Positions 21,751-32,172 of a DNA stretch of 64,000 bases are shown piece by piece. Every line of letters starts with the position of its first letter. The first letter of the stretch is position 1. Under the pieces are notes generated by a model that was not told the DNA's origin, did no database searches, and saw only the letters and a list, made by a program, of their open reading frames with translations. Origin of the DNA: Massospora cicadina (taxonomy: Eukaryota; Entomophthoromycota; Entomophthoromycetes; Entomophthorales; Entomophthoraceae); assembly GCA_022478985.1 (NCBI GenBank), contig JAKSZP010012330.1, positions 1 through 64,000 of the forward strand. Direction: 5' to 3'. The translations under genes were made by a program, and so were the position numbers.

Positions 21751-22762
21751 TTGGGCCTCAACAATCCATCAAACCCCCACTCCCTGATGAAATACCTCGC
21801 ATCATACACATCGGCCACAGGTCCTCACAGGACTAAAACCCACTACAAACGAATTCTCCTCTCCATGCAGAGCGCTGAGTGGAGAATTCGTATTAGTGGA
21901 CATACAACCCAAAGAGGCCGCCCATCTCCTCAGTTCACACAAGAGGTACAGGGGCTACCCATCCATGATGGCGTGATCCTCATTCGACCCCAAGTCCTAT
22001 CCAGGGTGGAATACCTGGACATGATGGACATCCCTTATTCCACTGAGACCCAAAAGACTATCTGGAAATATGCACACCATCCTCTGTTGCAGCCTTAAGT
22101 CCGCTCCCATGTGTGGCGCTGCCTGAGGCGGGTGTATCGTACAGCTGAGCGCTCTAACGCTTTACACTCATCCTGTGTCGTGTGTGGCCAGTATGGAACG
22201 CTGTTCCACCGCCTGGAGAAGTGCCCCACCTCTAAAGTGATATGGCGCGAAGTCCAACGTCTGCTGGGCAAGGATCAAACGCATCCCTTCAGTTTGTCAA
22301 GAGATATGTTTGCTTCATCAATGGCCTCCCCCTTCCACCCTCCCTCCATGCTCTGGTGGTTGCAATCGCCATGTGGACTATCCGCACGATTTTCTTGGAT
22401 GCCATCGCTGGCTCCATCCCCACCCTCCCAGAAGCTGTCCACAGATTCCACTCTCATTTGGTGGACCACTTTCAAGCGTGGATGTTTGGATATCTCCCAC
22501 TGCGTCACCGACAGCTGGTCTCCTCCTGGTTCCCAGTCTGGTTCATCAAATCAGACCCCTTCCTCCACACGTGCTCAATAGTGGCTACGGCCCCTTCACA
22601 CGTTCCCTCCTCCTCCCCATAAGTGGCATTCCCGCTGGCAACAAGAGATAGCATCGCTTCTCTGGGGTGCCTCCCCTGGTACTAAGTTTATCTTTCCTGA
22701 GTCATATTCGGAAGTGTCCATCCCATGGTCAGCCTTCCCCGCAATAAATTTAAATTTAAATT
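21751..22762 (+). pseudogene. LINE L1 ORF2, C-terminal domain and 3' UTR
   Basis: The frame 21751-22098 continues RT after a stop and itself ends in a stop at 22096. The next frame (22111 on) has SSCVVCGQYGTLFHRLEKCP, a CX2CX7HX4C zinc-binding motif common at LINE ORF2 ends. The last coding stretch (22242-22622) has HSHLVDHFQAWMFGYLP and WFPVWFIKSDPFLHTCSI. The 3' UTR is about 140 bp and ends in the AAATTT-rich tail. Confidence 0.85.
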
Positions 22763-22924
22763 TAGATGCGATTATTGCTCATATGCAATTATTGATGGTA
22801 CCCCTTTTTAGTTCCATAACCGTAGTACAAGCATCATTGCCTCTAGCATTCTGGTTTGCTGTTTAGGTGCTTCAGCACTCAGTCTGGCAGGCCAGTCTAA
22901 ATTTAACTTGCTGTTTTCCTGACA
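22763..22924 (+). repeat. Element A 3' LTR, right part
   Basis: It starts with the second copy of the L1 target duplication (22763-22779) and continues the LTR to ...CTGACA at 22924, in step with 2110-2248 of the 5' LTR. Confidence 0.92.
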
Positions 22925-24869
22925 GTATTGTTGCAGGTGCATGATGGTTTGGAACACCTGGTTGCTTATTTTTCCTGAATTTAACTTTGTATGTTCAGCC
23001 CTAGGCCATTTATTATAAGGTGCTGGCCGCCATAGCGTGGTCTTTTACCAACTGGTGGTACCTTCTGCAGGGCGCGTAGCATGAGGGGACCATCCAGATG
23101 GATAATCAGGATCTTATGTATTTCAGGAAACCGCAGAAGTTGCACATTGTCAGGCCATATATATCATGACCTCTTTAGTTTTAAGTTTAAATATGAGTTC
23201 ATGAATGGGACGTTGAATATCCTTCCCAACTTTTTGATTTGCAACCCTGCGTCAAGTCAAACAAATTGATGAGCAGGAGTTTCTCAAAGTATTTACTCTG
23301 ACCCAAATTTTAACTATTGCTCATTCTGCAACTTTGGTGGTGGATTGGGCTCTGGATAAGCCTCTGGTCTCTAGAGTATTAGTGGCCAAACGGCTTGCCC
23401 AGAGGTATTGGAGTTGTTGGACCAACTGTCACTTTTGACACATAAGTGGTCCCACTATTCCTTGGTGGAAGGGAATATCAATTTTGGTTGAGGCAGTGGG
23501 TGCCCCCACCTCTGCGACGTAGTTATTTGGGAGTACCATGACTCCCCTGCAGTGGGGCATCCAGAGAATAAGAAATTATTGGATTTGGTTTGGTGGACAT
23601 ATAACTGTCCGGGAATTTCCAAGGATATTCCAGCATTGATCACAAACTGCGTGACATGCACATGGGCCAAGTCAGATAGATCAGGTAAGAATGGTTTCCT
23701 TCATCCTCTGAAGCAGGTGGAGGGCTCATGGACCTCAGTGTCTGTTGATTTTATTGTTGAGCTTCCCAGATAATGGATTTACCACTTTTATGGTGGTCGT
23801 GCACCACTATACCAAATTCACACTATTTATCTCTTGTTCCTCTGACATCACATTAGAAGAGATGGCTCAGCTCTTCATGCGGAATGTGTTTTCATTTTTT
23901 AGTTGCCACAAGAGATCATAGTGACTGTGAGTTACAGTTTATGGCACAATTTTGGAATGAACTCCTGGAAATATTGATATAACGCCATTCCACTTAACTG
24001 CTTATTATCCTCAGTCAGATGGTCAAACGGAATGGGTTAACCAGATTCTTATGCAGTACCTTTTCTTTTATGCCATGGCCACGCAAGACACCTGGGAGGA
24101 TGAACATCCCTTAGCTCAACTTATGTATAATAATGGTACTCATGCATCCACTGGTTTCTCGCTGTATGAGGTCATTCTGAGGTACAACCCCTCATTTTCT
24201 GTGGACCCATATCTTCAGCCTGAGGTTCCATACGTGCAGATTACGCGCACCACATCCAGAGCACCCAGTACTTGGTTTGGGACATTTGACCAAGGTCATC
24301 AGTGATTAAAAGCAGTCCACAGACCAAAAACATCTACCAGCACATAAAATTGTGGTGGGGTCCTCCTTCATGTTATACATGCAGAACCTGCAGATGCAGG
24401 TGCCCTCCCATTTTGTTGCAAGCAAGCTTTCTGGTCCCCATGTGGTGGAGAAATATTTGGGCAATGGGGTATTTTAGTTGACGCTCTCAGCCCATTGGAA
24501 TCACACCCCATTTTCCACATATTGCAGTTGACTCCATTAAAGAGGAAGATCCTAGGTTTAGAGCCTATCATAGTTGAAGGATTGAAGGAGGCCGAGGTAG
24601 AAGCAATCTTGTCTTCCCACCGATCACACCATTCAGTCCAATATCCTGTCTCCTAAATGGGGTCCCTGGCATATGAAAAAGTTGGGTCAGAGCATAAGAC
24701 TGCGCTAGTTGTGGCGAGTTAGTGGAGGCCTTTTACGCTTTGTACCCTGAGGCTCGCTGTCCCCCCTGAAGGTCGCCAAGCATTGGCTATTAAGCTGCTG
24801 AAGGCCCATAACGTCGCGCCCACCCAAGTCCCTAATGGCAGTGCTACCCTATTCATAGAGGAATGATAA
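22925..24869 (+). pseudogene. Gypsy relic G1, RNase H to chromodomain
   Basis: It resumes exactly where 1095 stopped: VLLQVHDGLEHLVAYFS, then NWWYLLQGA. Integrase zinc-binding residues are near 23550-23690 (GHPENKKLLDLVWWTYNCPG, NCVTCTWAKSDRSGKNG). The first core Asp is in VSVDFIVELP (23735-23770). The second-Asp region is near 23920, and SQSDGQTEWVNQILMQYLFF lies near 24010-24070. A chromodomain remnant follows at 24560-24680 (EPIIVEGLKEAEVEAILSSH, HSVQYPV) and the pol tail ELVEAFY. There are many stops and frameshifts. Confidence 0.85.
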
Positions 24870-25250
24870 TGTAAGTCTGTGGGACCACCTCATGTGCCTT
24901 AATCCTGCAGAAGTTCCATTTCACACTAAAAAAGGGGTAAAGAAGGCGGTCATACCCCTTGTAATACAGGGCGATTTGGCTCATGTGCTGGACAAGAGGT
25001 GAGTAATGGCGTAACCTCTAAAGGTTGTTACCTTACCCTTTCTTACCATGCAAGTGCTTCTCCAGCAGATCAGGGGTGTGTGGAGGTGGCAGCGGTGAGA
25101 GGATGTCACCATAAGGAATGTGGGGAGCACCCAACCCCAATAACAAACACAGGTTCATCCAAAGAGGTGAAAAATAAAAATATTCGAGGGGTCCAACTCC
25201 AGTGAGGTCAAGGACAACAAATACCTTTAATATCCAATGTGACTGTGCCT
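24870..25250 (+). repeat. Start of the G1 3' LTR
   Basis: TGTAAGTCTGTGGG at 24870 corresponds to the TGTAAGTC start of the A and A2 LTRs and follows a pol tail. At about 24925-25000 it codes KAVIPLVIQGDLAHVLDKR, a relative of the LTR ORF of A. The far end of the LTR could not be found, so the right limit is approximate. Confidence 0.6.
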
Positions 25251-26180
25251 ATTCAGCCTAGCCATATGTGCAAACAGTTGCCCATCAAATAAAGTGTCGC
25301 CAATCTTCCAAGTAGAATTTTGATGGTAGGAAAAATTTAAGTGGCGAAAATGGAGCGAGAGTCAGAGCCAGAAGAAGGTCAATTCAGTGCCAAGTTAGTT
25401 GTGAAATCTTTTCATATAATAGTAGTGCCCAACTTAAGAGGGGGGTCCTCCATGCATCTTAATTGTGAAATCTTGTTCCTCCAAAATTAGTTGAGATTGC
25501 AATACCCTTGTTCATACATCCCAGTTTCCCTAAGCCTTTGGTACTTAAAATAACTGTCCCTCAAAGGTACAGAAGTCAGTCAATTCTCAATTTTTTAACA
25601 AAAAAATAAATTCCTTTTTTAACCTAAAATTCCAGTTATAAAAACTTTACTACATTCTGTCACGGATGCTACTAGGACCATGTTTCCAGGGTTGTGCAAC
25701 GACTGGGCCCTAGTGGCCATTACATGATGTTGCTATCTCCTATCTCAAATGAGGTTATCAAGTAAGTGGCTTGTTGGGCATCTCCTCACTTGTGGACGCC
25801 TCTCTGGCATCAAGCTGTACCATTATTTTGGAGAGCATCTCTCCCCGCTGGGTGAGATTCTGCACCTTCACCGCTAAAAAAACTAGTGACGCCTCAGTGC
25901 ATCTATGGCCCTCTGTAGGTCCAAAAAGTTTACTGCGTGGAATCTTCTTCCACCGGAGCAGCCACAATTTGGTCACAGTAGAAATGATTTGATAGAGGTC
26001 ATGAGTCGCCGCTCCCTCATCACTTTGCTCCCACTGCTACCAGGTTGGAAGGTAATGCCCATCGCATTCTGGGTTGCTTTCTGGGTGCTCATGCACCACA
26101 ACTGGCAGGTCATTCTCAATTTTTTTATCAAAATTATGAACACTTGGTCTGAGCTATCTTTTTAGAATTGGGCATCATTT
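25251..26180. other. Unassigned repeat-like tract
   Basis: No domain is recognised. A minus-strand frame at 25758-25976 (LAVKVQNLTQRGEMLSKIMV) could be a coiled-coil stretch like those at gypsy gag starts. The rest may be the remaining G1 LTR or the 3' end of G3. I see no clear boundary. Confidence 0.3.
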
Positions 26181-26189
26181 TTATTTTGC

Positions 26190-27060
26190 ATCCATGATTT
26201 GCCATGAAATGTGTCATTTTGTTTGAGGAGATAAGAATTAATATAACTGAATTTAGGCTTGTGGGAGCTACTTGACCCCTTCATCAAGTTGTGAGTTAAC
26301 ATAAGCTCTCAGGTATTGCTCCAATACCTGACTGACTCTTTCTGTTTGGCCATTTATCTGGGAAAGAATATTATTTGACAGCTATAATTTAAAGACAATA
26401 AGTTCTTTAAGTTCTCCTTAACAACTTGGAGGTAAACTGAGTTCCACGGGATGAGGTAATATTTATAGGTCAATTATGGTAGGGGTAGATGAATTTAAAA
26501 AGAGGTTGGAAATCTCTTCTGCTGAAAGCAATCTTGAACAAGGAGTAAATTCCACAGCCTTGGTTAAGCAGTCCAACAATACCCATAGTGTGGTAAATCC
26601 CTTGCTCTACAGAGGCCTAAAATAAAACTGATGGATATACTCCGCCAAGGACCTTCTAGAATGGAAAGGGTTGGAGTTTCAAATAAGGCTTCTGTGTGTA
26701 GACTTTATTCCATGAGCATTGTTGACATGCTTAATGGAACTCTTGATGCTGTTGGTCATACTTGGCCAACAGTATACTGATTAATTTTAGTTAGGTTTTC
26801 ATAACTTCCTCATGTCCAGCTGCTGGAAGGTCATGATAGTACTGAGCTAATTCTTACTGCATTTAATATTATGTTACCCTCAATATAAATCTAGATGACC
26901 AGCCCTCCAGTTGGATTGTGAGAAATACCCTCACAGGAGTAAAATAAGCCCAAGTTCTCCGTAGAGCCCCTTTCCCAGATCACGACCTAGCTCATGGTAA
27001 ATGAATAATGGGTTACTGCTATGGACCCCAAGTATCCTCCTTCTCTTCCCCATTTTCTCT
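26190..27060 (-). pseudogene. Gypsy relic G3, integrase
   Basis: On the minus strand INGQTERVSQVLEQYLRA (about 26295-26350) is the catalytic-Glu segment of a Ty3/gypsy integrase. Upstream, near 26600-26680, EGPWRSISISFILGLCR matches the family PWxxISMDFIxGL around the first catalytic Asp, which is lost here. No frame is open for more than a few dozen codons. The upstream pol parts of the same relic are at 32933-34900, separated by later insertions. Confidence 0.7.
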
Positions 27061-27120
27061 TCTAATTTGGTAAAAAATGATTGAAGGGGTGTGGTGGGAG
27101 TTGATTTAGTCTAGTGCCTC

Positions 27121-28727
27121 TGTTAGGACCCTAGGACCCACCCCAATTATGGACTGAGCACTGACAATACTCAATAAATCGCCAAATACCCCAGCTAAGC
27201 CCAAGTAATCTTAGTAAGCCAAATTGGGCTAAATATACTAGTAAATAGTTATGAATCAAACTTGCATATTGCTCAAATCATAATAATGTTAATCAATTTA
27301 GTTTACTTAATACTTTGTTTCTCATGAAACTGGTAACAATGGCTCACCAGTCTGAAAGAACCTTTATAAAAATTGGTAAATTCAATTTGGATTACTCTCT
27401 GATCTAGAGAAGTGCTTGTTAGATTTTGATAGTTGATCAAAAATAACTCTTTGAGAAAGCAATCAATGATGATAGAACACTCACATTGATAGATTTTTTA
27501 TCCTTCCCAATTCATCTTCATAATCTGTTAAATTAGATTTACATTAAAACCGCCTTGATTGCATTTAAACATCCCAAATTATTGTAGCTATTATAGCTAT
27601 GATATAATATTGTCATGGCTAATTATGGTACCCACTTGGGTGAATCAAGTGGATTTATGCCATAGACTTAATTGCACTTTTGAATTTAATACAATTAAAA
27701 ATAAAGAATATTGAGCTTTATGTATGTCAATCTTTATAATTGGCATGATAGTATTAGCACAAAGATGGCCCAATTAGGGAGTACCTAAAACTATTAGGAG
27801 GCCTGCCTTTTTACTGATTAGGGGTGCGTCATTTTTCAATTTCTTATTTTCTTTTCCCCAATTTATTGTATTTTTAAGCTGTATTTTGAAACACAATCAT
27901 GCTGGTAAAAAATCAACACCGCAGAGGTGCTAATATTATGCCTAAAATCCTCCCAATTACAAGAGTAGTAGTGCCTTTAATTGGGCTGAAATGATTTTAT
28001 CTTGTAAATTAAGGCCGAATTAACTCAGGAATCTTTAATAACCACAGCCATAATCCATAGAGGATTGGCATGGCTTCAATAAACTCATCTAATAGATAAG
28101 TATGACCAGGAGATGATATAGAGGTATAATACCGGCGCTTGGCCTTGAAATAGCATAATCATTTTACTATGTCATCTTTTCCATCATATATCAGATTATT
28201 TTATATCATCTTCTATTGATTCTATACTCATATTAAGAAGTGTAGACAAGCGTTAAGGGGAGCTTGTCATTAATATCTGCGTCAGGAGAGTTCCAGATTA
28301 GTGAGGAAAAATACCCAGTAGAGAACAGAAGAGTCCATTTATATTGGTTAGTTTTGTGAGCCTCAGAATGGTTAGGAAACACCTTAAGGCACGTAGCTAG
28401 AATTGAGGATAAATTAGCCAATTTTTTTTAAAAAAAGAAGCAGAAATATTCAATAAGAGTAGATTATTAAAACTTAACAATGCGATCAAAATTTTTTATA
28501 TGATCTAAACCTATTGAAGCCTCTCCCTAACTTACTGCACTCTTTACGACCTACCCAATAAGAGCAAAACAAAGAGGTGCAGGAGCAGCCCAGTTCCTAA
28601 CCTATTATTATTCTCCCTGACCCTATTATAAAGGTAACCATTCTACTTAGGGTAAGTTGCCAGTTTAGTTCACACTTTTTTTCCTTCCAATAAACCAACC
28701 TTTCATAGTTCTTTTATGCTGAAACTT
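27121..28727 (+). repeat. Candidate LTR or LTR-like insertion in G3
   Basis: The span starts TGTTAGGACC and is flanked by GCCTC at 27116-27120 and at 28728-28732. A TATA-like CTATTATAAAGG lies near 28622 and AATAAA near 28689. The right end is not a canonical CA, and a 5-bp match can arise by chance. No coding content is seen, so the call is weak. Confidence 0.3.
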
Positions 28728-28864
28728 GCCTCTACATCTGAATTTTATTTTCTCCAACTTCATCTGGCAATGCATGCCGCCATCCAAAATAGCATCAAAT
28801 TTATAGAGTGCGAATTATAACATAAGCCTGTGATAGTTCTGTTTTATAAATTTTATTGATTGGT

Positions 28865-29143
28865 TCCTATGTATGTTTGTGCGCTGAATCCAAAAATGAC
28901 CTTAGTTTCTTTCCATCAAGTCTGAATTTTTTGCAAATTGCAATTTGCCAAATGTAGTATATGTCAAAAAGTATCACAAATTTGAGACTTAATGACATAG
29001 TAAAATAGGCTTGCTTCAATAACACATATTATTTTGCAGCTTATAGTAGACATAATATAATAGAATATAGAAATATAGAAATATAGAAAATAAAAATTCA
29101 TGATTTTAGTTGTTGTGTCAATGTCTTTTTGGACCAGCCATGC
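28865..29143 (+). repeat. Left terminal inverted repeat of the DNA transposon
   Basis: It is the inverted counterpart of 31049-31326. Shared blocks include GCGCTGAATCCAAAAATGAC, GCAAATTGCAATTTGCCAAA and TGTGTCAATGTCTTTTTGG. The internal GCAAATTGCAATTTGC is itself palindromic. Confidence 0.88.
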
Positions 29144-29169
29144 TATGCTTCAGGCTTTTCCATGCATGT

Positions 29170-30803
29170 GCTCTTCTGGGATCATCTCAGTGCAACATCC
29201 AGCAATAGTCCACCATTATTATAGTATTCCATATTCATTGTAACGCTTTTCCATTTCTTTAATGTCCTGATGTAATCTCTCACCCATCTCTTCACTAACA
29301 GCAACCAAATTCTCAGAAAAGTAGTCCAAATGTGAATGTGGGAAATGAACCTCAAACTCATGGAACAGCCTAAATTTTGGTACTTCTGCAGCATAGTCTC
29401 AACAATAGACTTGAAACTTAGATCCTTCTTGTTGCCCAAAAACTTGGTTACTATACCTTTAAAGATAACCCAGGCTTATTTTTCAGCAACTTCCGTTTCT
29501 TTTTCAGAATTTTCATCTTTGCAAAATTTTCTAATGTCTGGACCCATAAAGACACCCTCTTTTAATTTTGCAGTTGACAAGGCTGAAAATTTGTTACAAA
29601 TGTACTGGAAAAGTTTACCATAAGTTGGTAAGGCTTTCAAAAATTTCTTCAACAAGCCTAATTTAGTAAGTAGAGGTGGAAGGAGAACTTTTGTTGACTT
29701 GATGAAAGTTTTTGAAGCAAATTTTTACTCCAGGTTCCAGTGAAGCTTTTTGTGGCCAATCTTTCTGTTTTAATGATTTTCCCCGTCTCTGCTATCCCAC
29801 TCACATAAAAAAAGAGTAAACTTTGTGTACACACCTTAAGTCCAACGATCATTGATATTACTTTTAGATCATTACACTATATGCACTTATGATCTTTGTA
29901 CTTAAATTTCTGGAAAACAAATTTCAAAATATTGTATCATTTTTTTAAGTGTACATAATGCCCTATGGGTATTGACGCATACCTGTTTTCTTTGTGAAGC
30001 AGGACAACTTTAAGGCTTCATTTTAACAATTCTTAATAAATAGTCTCCATTCAGTGCTTTCATATGAAATGTTGAATGTTTTAAACAGTCCAAACAATCA
30101 TCGCAGAATATTAAAACTCCTTCTTCCAAGAGGTATGGAATAAAATCGATTTCTCTGTACCTGAGCAGGAAAACGAAGCACCAGCTGCAAGCAAATGCTT
30201 ATCTTTAAGCTGTGAACCAAGCAATTTTGAAGCCTCTTTGGTTCAATGTAAGTTGCAAATTAGAAACATTTTTGTTCAGTTTGTGTAAATGGTTGTGAAA
30301 ATAATTTCCAGGTTTGTACTCCTCTTTGTCATCTTTGTTTTCTTCACTTATTTCAATTTATGAATTATCAACTTCAGTAAATGTTATGGTTGCATAGGCA
30401 CCGGTACATCTGGATCATGTGGGACAGGATGTAAAGCTGATGGCAGATTTAGATAGACGATGTTCTTTTTATACTTTACATTGAAACTGAGAACAAAGGT
30501 TGAACAAAAGTAACAATAATCACCATGATTTTGATGCTCTCACCAGACCATCAGAATGTCAAATCTGAAAGCATGTTGTTCACCATTTGGCCACCATCTC
30601 AGTCCTTCAACATATGTATAGCAAACATAGTGGGGTGCCCAAGTTTTGTATTGATCTCCTAGTTTTACACCAAAATATGCAAGATACACTTGCCGCACAA
30701 ATGATGTTATATGTCTTTTTTGCCTTGACACCATTAACTCACCACAAATGTAACAAAAGAAATCTGAAGATATTTTAGAGCCTCTTGACGCCATTTTAAA
30801 CAC
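29170..30803 (-). pseudogene. Transposase-like gene of the DNA transposon
   Basis: The N-terminal frame (30540-30803) has FCYICGE, RHITSFVRQVYLAYFGVKLG then TWAPHYVCYTYVEGLRWW, a Cys-rich zinc-finger-like start. A middle part has NLPSALHPVPHDPDVPVP near 30400-30450. The C-terminal part (29180-29440) reads, in alternating frames, YQNLGCSMSLR, HSHLDYFSENLVAVSEEMGE and RLHQDIKEMEKRY. I recognise the order and spacing from the animal family named above, but its biochemical role is not established to my knowledge. Many stops and frameshifts are present. Confidence 0.75.
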
Positions 30804-30919
30804 TATATTTGCTTTTTAGCGTATATTCGCTGACACAAACACTTTTGATTGTGGAGTATACATACCAATAGTTGCTCCAACACTGGCAGTTGAGATTTAA
30901 AACACATTTAATGATAGAG

Positions 30920-30984
30920 TGCTGCCATCTGCCATTTTATGATGTCAACAGTTCGTTTTCGTCACAAACTGACAGATGGCAGCA
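30920..30984. repeat. Hairpin upstream of the transposase-like gene
   Basis: TGCTGCCATCTG (30920-30931) and CAGATGGCAGCA (30973-30984) form a perfect 12-bp stem with a 41-base loop. It lies between the gene start and the right inverted repeat and could be a protein-binding palindrome or a trace of a small nested element. Confidence 0.6.
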
Positions 30985-31048
30985 TTACTTATATATTTAG
31001 ATCTGTCAGTACATCTTATATTTGTGATTTTTCAATATATAACTCATT

Positions 31049-31326
31049 TGGCTGGCCCAAAAAGACATTGACACAATAACTAAAATTGTGAGTTTTTTAT
31101 TTTCTATATCTCTATATTTCTATATTCTATTATTTTATGTCTTACATAAGCTGTAAAATAATACGTTTTATATGAAGCAAACTTATTTCACTATGTCATT
31201 AAGTCTCATATTTGTGATATTTTTTGACATATACTACATTTGTCAAATTGCAATTTGCAAAAATTCTGACGTGATGGAAAGAAACTAAGGTCATTTTTGG
31301 ATTCAGCGCACAAACATACATAGGAT
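31049..31326 (-). repeat. Right terminal inverted repeat of the DNA transposon
   Basis: It is the inverted counterpart of 28865-29143, ending ...CAAACATACATAGGA at 31326. Beyond this base the similarity to the left side stops being clear. Confidence 0.88.
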
Positions 31327-32172
31327 TTATCATAAAAACTTGAAAACATGATTCAACCGAAAAAATGCAGGCCTGTGTAATCCATTGATCCAAAGTCCTA
31401 TGCGCCATAACTTAGTTAGATACTGTTTGTTTTTGATTCTGTTTACAAATCTATCATGAATGCCATTACACCTGCAACATTGATATGCTCTGTCAATCTT
31501 CCACTAATTTGCATAATCCTCCTGACTTCTTTCCCATACTCCTTTGATAGTTTTTATGTGATTTCCAACATCTGCAAAACTCTTAGGGGTTGGCACCCTC
31601 CCTGCCTCTCCTGCCCTTGGGTTGCCCAATAAGACCTGCAGTTATTCCAAAGGCATCCTTCTGGCTTTTTATGGAGCCTTTGATATATTATCAAACAGAC
31701 CTACTCCTCATTTAACCCCTAGAAGATCCCACAACCAAGTCTTTAGGTCAACAGAGCCCTTGGCATTTTGTGTCATCCGATGAGTAATGTCACACTCAGA
31801 GTGCATGGACAGTCTTCTACCAATTAGCTGCAACCATGACATATAAGACGTCATGAAACAATGCTTGATCCTTAACTACAAGTGCATGGGAAAGGCATGG
31901 GATATAAACTCCCTTTACTCATTATTGCTATAAGAAATCCTTCTTCTATAATTGATTTTCTTGTGGTTCTAGATGGGAATCTAAATGTTGTTTTGCCAGG
32001 AAAGCAAAAAAAATGATATAGCTCAATAGCTTGATATGTGTTGTTTTCTTAATATCCTGAGATTCTTCTCCACAGTTACTACATCAAAATAATGAATCTG
32101 GGCAGTGTTGAATCTCCCAGGATGGTATCTGTTGTAAAAGCCATATTTGGATAACTCCATATCCAAACATGC
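31327..32172 (-). other. Decayed linker of gypsy relic G3
   Basis: By position this lies between the RNase H remnant (right of 32933) and the integrase remnant (26.2-27.1 kb) of G3. A few minus-strand pieces are readable (GITAGLIGQPKGR, EDIDRAYQCCRCNGIHDR), but I cannot assign them firmly. No other element is recognised. Confidence 0.35.

Larger units (their letters stand above)
17483..22762 (+). mobile_element. LINE L1, full length, nested in the A 3' LTR
   Basis: It is 5280 bp, starting ATTGACTTTTCTTTCT and ending in the tail GCAATAAATTTAAATTTAAA-TT. The same CTTTTCTTTCT start occurs in L2 and L3, so the 5' end is complete. It has ORF1 with a CCHC motif, then ORF2 with APE-type endonuclease, RT and a C-terminal zinc-binding motif. 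There is no RNase H. Frameshifts occur in ORF1, endonuclease and RT, so it is dead although the duplication is perfect. Confidence 0.95.
1096..22924 (+). mobile_element. Gypsy/chromovirus element A, inserted in G1 and hosting three later insertions
   Basis: The element is bounded by two LTRs of matching structure (1096-2248; 16476-17482 plus 22780-22924, about 1.15 kb each). The 5-bp flanks are ttatt (1091-1095) and gtatt (22925-22929), a one-mismatch target-site duplication. Removing the span rejoins the RNase H frame of G1. Internal order is leader, protease, RT, RNase H, integrase, chromodomain and polypurine tract. A clear gag is missing. It carries a solo LTR (2711-3867), element B (4186-13490) and LINE L1 (17483-22762). 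Without them A is about 6 kb. Frameshifts and LTR divergence show it is old and inactive. Confidence 0.9.
28865..31326 (-). mobile_element. DNA transposon with long terminal inverted repeats, animal-type gene
   Basis: Left repeat 28865-29143 (TCCTATGTATGTTTGTGCGC...) and right repeat 31049-31326 are inverted copies of about 275 bp, imperfect but alignable throughout. They enclose one decayed minus-strand gene. No convincing target-site duplication was found next to either end. The encoded protein resembles a widespread family of uncharacterised transposon-like proteins known mostly from animal genomes (arthropods, cnidarians, some vertebrates). It is inserted within relic G3. Confidence 0.8.

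Noticed and set aside
22111..22651. Three overlapping plus-strand frames at the end of LINE L1
   Set aside because: Only one frame at a time matches the ORF2 C-terminus in L2 and L3. The Ser/Pro-rich alternatives are frame shadows.
28865..31326. Target-site duplication of the DNA transposon
   Set aside because: Flanks ATTGGT (left) and TTTATC (right) do not match at 2, 4, 5 or 8 bp, so the exact ends remain provisional.
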